Shown one piece after another: positions 58,949 through 64,000 of a stretch of 64,000 bases of DNA. This stretch comes from Manihot esculenta. Its lineage: Eukaryota > Streptophyta > Magnoliopsida > Malpighiales > Euphorbiaceae. The position numbers and the translations under genes are program-made. The stretch is from assembly GCF_001659605.2 (NCBI RefSeq), contig NC_035161.2, positions 36,653,231 through 36,717,230 on the forward strand. The letters run 5' to 3'. Under the pieces are notes generated by a model. It was given only the letters and a program-made list of their open reading frames with translations, ran no database searches and was not told the DNA's origin. Every line of letters starts with the position of its first letter. The first letter of the stretch is position 1.

Positions 58949-61900
58949 ATGGTGCTTGGAGATTGGTTATATTGCTGCAAAAGATGCTTTCAGAAACCTT
59001 CTACTTCTGCATCAGCTTCAAGCTCTCCAGAATCAATGGAGCCAACAGAAGAAACACAAGGCAACGTCTCATCATCTGTTAATGGTAATTCTAATATCAT
59101 CCAGGAGAAGAAACCAGGAGGATGGAGAGCTATGCCTTATATCTTAGGTAACTCTTTCTCTCTCATTAGTGTTTCGTTAGTTTCAGAGTCTTGTCGTTTA
59201 ATTAACATAGCTGTATTGGCAGGAAATGAGACGTTTGAAAGGTTGGCTACTTTTGGATTGTTAGCCAACTTTATGGTATATTTGATGAGAGAATTTCACA
59301 TGGAGCAGGTGACTGCGGCTAACGTTATCAACATCTGGTCTGGTATAACCAATTTTGCTCCTCTGATCGGTGCTTTCATCTCTGATTCCTATGTGGGCAG
59401 GTTTACAACCATTGCTTTTGCTTCCTGTGCAGCTTTTTTGGTATCGACCTTCTCTCCCCTGTATTATAACTTGCATTCTCATATATCACTGAATTTAATA
59501 ATTTTAGTTCTACTTACACATATTCAAATCTCCAATATCACTTGTTCCATCTCGTGAAATTCAAGTCCACGTCGTAATAGAGATTCTAACTTCTGAATCT
59601 TTCACAGAAGGGGTGTTTCTTTTCGTAATCCATTAATAAAATAATATATATATATTTTTTTTGTTAACAGCGTACGTCAACTTTTTTGGGTACATTAATA
59701 TGTAAATAATATATATAATATATATATAATAATGTATACAAAATAAAAAAATAATATATATATATATTTTTTGTTAATAGCGTACGTCAACTTTTTTTGG
59801 TACATTAATATGTAAATAATATATATAATATATATATAATAATATATACAAAATAAAAAAATAATATAATAATGTTTATTGAAACCCTGCTGGAGATTCT
59901 GGGGGATAATAATTTCCACTTTTTTTTTTCACAAGAATATATGGGTCTGATGATTTAAATTTATTAGATCAATTTAGATATTGTTGATCTTTCATCCTTA
60001 AAATATGGAGAAAAATAAATAAAAAAAATGATGGCTTCTTCCCAATCCTCAAATCAAGGAATTTGTTTTAAAAAAATAATTGATGGCTCTACCACTACAC
60101 ATATTTCACTGGAATGTTATTTCTTTCTCTTACTTCGAATAAAAAACAAATAAAAGCTAGAGAAAAAAACAAAATTTACAAACGCATATTTTATAATTAT
60201 TAAAAAAAATATTTAAATATACCACAGTGCTGATTTATTTTAGAAAATTAGTCAATAGAATGTAATTAAATATGTAATCAACTATGAATTTATCATTATA
60301 TATACGGCAATTGGGTATAAAACTTAACTTTTCGCTAATATGTGGTGCAAAAGAAACATAGGTTGGATCGATTGAAACCCCCTCCCCGCAAATGGATATG
60401 ATCAGGAGAGTTTTACAATTTTTATTTTATTTTTATTGGGGTGATTGAATGCGGTTGATACCTAGCAATTATTGATTCCTTCTTGCATGCCCTGAACGTA
60501 TTGATGAGATCTGGAAGAATCAGAAGGAAAAGACAATATAAAAGGAAAATCAAGTAGACTACTTGACTGTGACCTTATGGTATTCATAAATTAAATGCTT
60601 GACCTTTCACCAATTCATTAATTAGGAAACGTACGTCTTCAATTTCAACATCCAATTCCTTCTTCAGTTTCCTAAATTATAATAAAGAATATTACTATAA
60701 TTTCATAGTGTAATTAATCAATCCCTTGCTATTTTTGATGTGTAGGGAATGGTGACTGTGACCTTAACGGCATGGCTGCCTTATCTCCATCCTCCCAAAT
60801 GCTACCCAGATCAGCACCCATTTGGTCCCTGTGAGAGTCCCACAGCACTTCAACTCGGGATCCTACTCCTGGGACTCGCCCTCTTATCTATAGGCACCGG
60901 CGGCATCAGGCCTTGCAGTATTCCATTTGGTGTTGACCAATTTGACCCAACAACTGAAGATGGAATGAAAGGGATTAACAGCTTCTTTAATTGGTACTAC
61001 ACCACTTTCACAGTAGTGATTTTGATCACTTTAACTGTAGTGGTTTATATTCAAGATACTGTCAGCTGGGTTATTGGCTTTGGGATACCTACTGTTCTTA
61101 TGCTGTGCTCTATTGTTCTCTTCTTCATTGGAACAAACATTTACGTGCATGTAAAGCCCGAGGGAAGCATTTTTTCTGGCATTGCTCAGGTGTTTGTTGC
61201 TGCTTACACAAAGAGAAAGCTTAAGCTTCCTGATGATGGGGCACTCGAGGTTGACGGGGTCTTTTATGATCCTCCGCTGAAGGAGACTGTGCTTTCAAAG
61301 CTCCCTCTCACAAATAACTTCAGGTTATTATATTATCAAACGTACTAAAATTACTTGATTATTGGTTTATATCCAATGGTTTTATTGTTAATTCCTTTGT
61401 AGGTTCCTAAACAAGGCAGCTATGATAGAAAAAAACGACCTAAACGCCGATGGTTATTGTGCAAATGAATGGAAGCTGTGCAGTATCCAACAGATAGAAG
61501 AGGTGAAGTGTCTGTTGAAAATTGGTCCAGTATGGGCTTCTGGTATTATTAGCTTCACTTCAATGTCACAGCAAGGAACATTCACTGTATCACAAGCCTT
61601 GAAAATGGACAGACACCTTGGACCCAAGTTTCAAATTCCTGCAGGTTCCATTAGTGTTATTTCAATGATAACGATTGGAATATGGCTTCCATTATATGAC
61701 AGGGTGATGGTACCGTGTCTTCGTAAAATCACAAAACATGAAAGTGGAATCACACTTCTTCAAAGAATGGGAATTGGGATTGTGTTCTCCATTCTATCCA
61801 TGGTAGTAGCTGGATTGGTTGAAAGAGACAGAAGGGCTGTAGCCATTTCGCACCCTGGTGGTGCACCCATGTCGGTGATGTGGCTAGCACCTCAGCTTGT

Positions 61901-62279
61901 GATAATGGGGTTATGTGAAGCATTCAATTTTATAGGACAAATAGAATTCTACAACAAGGAGTTCCCTGAGCACATGAGAAGTATAGCTAATTCTCTTTTC
62001 TTTTGTTCGTTCGCGGGTGCTAGCTACCTTAGTAGCTTGGTGATCACAGTGGTGCACAAATCAACGAGAACAAAAGACCACCCAGATTGGTTAACCAACG
62101 ATCTGAATGCTGGAAAGCTGGATTACTTCTACTTCCTTCTAGCAGGAATGGGTAGCCTCAACTTTTTATATTTTCTGTTCTGTGCTCACCGATATCGCTA
62201 CAAAATCACTTCTCTGCAAATAGAAGATAAATCCAAACATGATGTGGAGCTAAGCTTGAGCAAAAAGATTCCAACCTAA
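58949..62279 (+). CDS. NPF2: NPF2-type NRT1/PTR family transporter (NPF2.9/2.10/2.11 clade)
   Basis: Join of 58949-59147, 59223-59440, 60746-61323 and 61403-62279; 1872 nt, 623 aa. The second exon is the conserved 218-bp NPF exon. A hydrophilic Ser-rich N-terminus leads to KKPGGWRAMPYILGNETFER, which contains the proton-coupling ExxER motif. NVINIWSGITNFAPLIGAFI follows, then RPCSIPFGVDQFDP, FFNWYYTTFTVV, YVHVKPEGSIFSGIAQV and CSIQQIEEVKCLLKI. The second half has QGTFTVSQALKMDRHLGP, QIEFYNKEFPEHMRSIANSL and NLNAGKLDYFYFLLAGMGSL. Twelve membrane helices with a large central loop are expected. Arabidopsis relatives carry nitrate (NPF2.9) or glucosinolates (NPF2.10/2.11, GTR1/2), and relatives have been linked to cyanogenic glucoside transport in cassava. 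Substrate here is unknown. No sign of decay. Confidence 0.93.
59640..59862. repeat. Tandem duplication in NPF2 intron 2, two ~110-bp units
   Basis: Units at 59640-59750 and 59751-59862 share GCGTACGTCAACTTTTTT, GGTACATTAATATGTAAATA and ATATACAAAATAAAAAAATA with few differences. They lie within the 1.3-kb intron and carry no coding sequence. Confidence 0.88.
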
Positions 62280-63316
62280 GTTCAAAAAGTTCACTTAGCC
62301 ATGTATAGTATAGTACAGCGAAGTTGAGGTTGGAGATTAATAAGATGGAATTGTACGACAAGGTTGTAACAGAAAGCAATATATGGATTGCCTTGGAAAT
62401 TTGAAAATATATTAATTAAATAGAATGTTTTTTCTCTCTTTGAAAATATATTAAATAGAATGATTTTAAGAGATAAGTGACGTTTAATAATCTCATAATT
62501 AAGTATTATAATCATTGTAACAGAACTCTTAAATATTTCAATAATCTTTTCGCTCTCAACAGATGATCCTTCGCAAATTCATGTAACTGGGAATCCCTGG
62601 AGGAAGAGTAGAACATTGAAGCAAAGGCATAGGTGTATTAATTGAGGAATGCTTTGATGCAATGGACATTACCTTGGAAGAGGATCTTCCTTCCCCCAAG
62701 GATCTGAAACAACTTGTATGTTTTATTGTAATCACAGTAGCATAATACAGTATGTCTAATCAGAAAAAGCTGGTTTCCAGAAGACATGGAAGTTTAAACA
62801 GAATGAAATTGGGGAATGTAGCTGCTACAAATTGAATACTGGTACTCTGGCAAATGTCATCAGTTGCTCCATGGAAGTTCGACTTTATCATTCGAATTTC
62901 TCTAGCCTCGCTTCATTCTTTTGTCTTGTAATTGATAATTCTGAAGTCATGGAGAAGTGACGTAAATGGATCTGTGATGGTGGTTGGATTTGGTTTTACA
63001 AGGAGAAGGCCGAATTTTGATTTATAGAGATGGTGATAGTAGCGGAGGAGATGATGCATGGAAAAAAATAAGAGAAAAAAATATTGAAGATAAAGCAGTC
63101 AATAATAAGTGAGAGCACTTTTTTTTTAAATAAAAAATTTGTACACATTTTTTTAATTGTTTAACACTATATAATTTTATATTTAATTACAATTAAATAA
63201 TAAAATTTTATTTATTGCGATAAGACTTTATTTAAAATTTAAATTTAAGATCTAACAATTTTCAAGTTTTATTATCTATCTAATCATAATCACTCGAATT
63301 AGAACTATATCAAAAA

Positions 63317-63380
<64 letters not shown>

Positions 63381-64000
63381 AATGTATAATTGTAATAATA
63401 TATTTTATATATCATATAATTTTAATAAAATTTTATTAAATATTATTTAATTATTAAATATTTCTTTATTATTTTATTTATTTAATTTAATTAGTTTATT
63501 ATAATCTATTCTATTTAAATATAGATTATATATATATATAATATATATACTAATAGAATTATATTATTAAAATATAAATTATTAAAATAATTATATATAT
63601 TGTATATATAATAATAATAATATAAAATTATTATATATTTAATCATTAATTAATTATTAAATATTTATAATAGTATAATTTAACTAATTTAATTAGTTAA
63701 TTAAAATTCATATTATCTAGATAAATTATGTAGATACACGGTATCAATATTAATAAAATTATATTAATAGAATATAAATTATTAAAATAATTATATATAA
63801 ATTAATATGGGATACGTACTTATAATTATTATTAATAGTTATATATATAATTATTATATATTTTAGTTACTAACGAATTATTATAGACTTATAAGAATAT
63901 AGTTTAATTAATTTAATTCATTAATTATATTTCATTCTATTTAAATATATTATACTATATATTATTTTCATATTAATATACAACAATATTATATAATATT
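62280..64000. other. NPF2 3' flank and AT-rich intergenic DNA
   Basis: Bases 62550-63060 have balanced composition but no domain I can identify. From 63100 to the end the sequence is almost pure A/T, with the microsatellite at 63320-63375 and many TTAATTAA-like motifs. No gene recognised. Confidence 0.45.
63320..63375. repeat. AT dinucleotide microsatellite
   Basis: About 28 uninterrupted AT units in A/T-rich flanking DNA. Shorter TA runs recur at 63525-63550 and 63590-63610. Confidence 0.95.

Noticed and set aside
59695..59919. Tyr/Ile-rich minus-strand frame in NPF2 intron 2
   Set aside because: Translation of a tandem A/T repeat; low-complexity shadow.

Overview
This window is nuclear DNA of a flowering plant (eudicot). 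The genes have plant GT-AG introns, intergenic DNA is very AT-rich, and the families are plant-type: NPF/NRT1 transporters, a PLS-class PPR protein, HD-Zip I, OEP24, a CBM48 starch-granule protein, and Ty1/copia, Ty3/gypsy-like and hAT elements. The overall feel is a woody Malpighiales/Euphorbiaceae genome such as cassava or rubber tree. That is an impression, not something the sequence proves.

Layout. (1) 1-3285 and 24097-27015 are two copies of one duplicated segment carrying an At5g40405-like PPR gene (minus strand) next to a decayed copia element. Copy A runs off the left edge. Copy B has lost its start region and DYW domain. (2) 4185-4257 is a tRNA-Ala(AGC). (3) 4676-9043 and 12079-16106 are two copies of an NPF4 (NPF4.6/AIT1-like) transporter gene. 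Copy B has a complete five-exon model. Copy A is wrecked: it lacks the 441-bp exon, carries a 415-bp inverted duplication of its own 3' end, and has a 1.1-kb Ac/hAT-like element at the break. Four exons of a LOV-domain gene lie between them. (4) 16.1-23 kb is AT-rich DNA with tandem and inverted repeats. (5) 31379-33014 is a class I HD-Zip gene with upstream ORFs. (6) 39594-42369 is an eight-exon RCC1-repeat gene. (7) 43707-44612 is OEP24, a plastid outer-envelope pore. (8) 51481-55486 (minus) is a PTST2/FLO6-like CBM48 starch-granule gene. A copia element with target-site duplications (46860-51430) sits 45 bp past its stop codon, and a 2.1-kb TGTAAC...TTACA element is nested inside that copia's gag. 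(9) 58949-62279 is an intact NPF2-type transporter (NPF2.9/2.10/2.11 clade).

The genes do not form an operon-like system. Linking themes are NPF transporters (one NPF2, an NPF4 pair), plastid/starch functions (OEP24, CBM48 protein), and repeated local duplication driven by or associated with transposons. The most unusual structure is the NPF4 copy A inverted repeat. If transcribed it would fold into a long hairpin whose arms are nearly identical to the last exon and 3' flank of intact copy B, so it is a candidate young hairpin-siRNA locus acting on its own paralogue. All exon models come from reading splice sites, phase and family conservation by eye, without transcript data.
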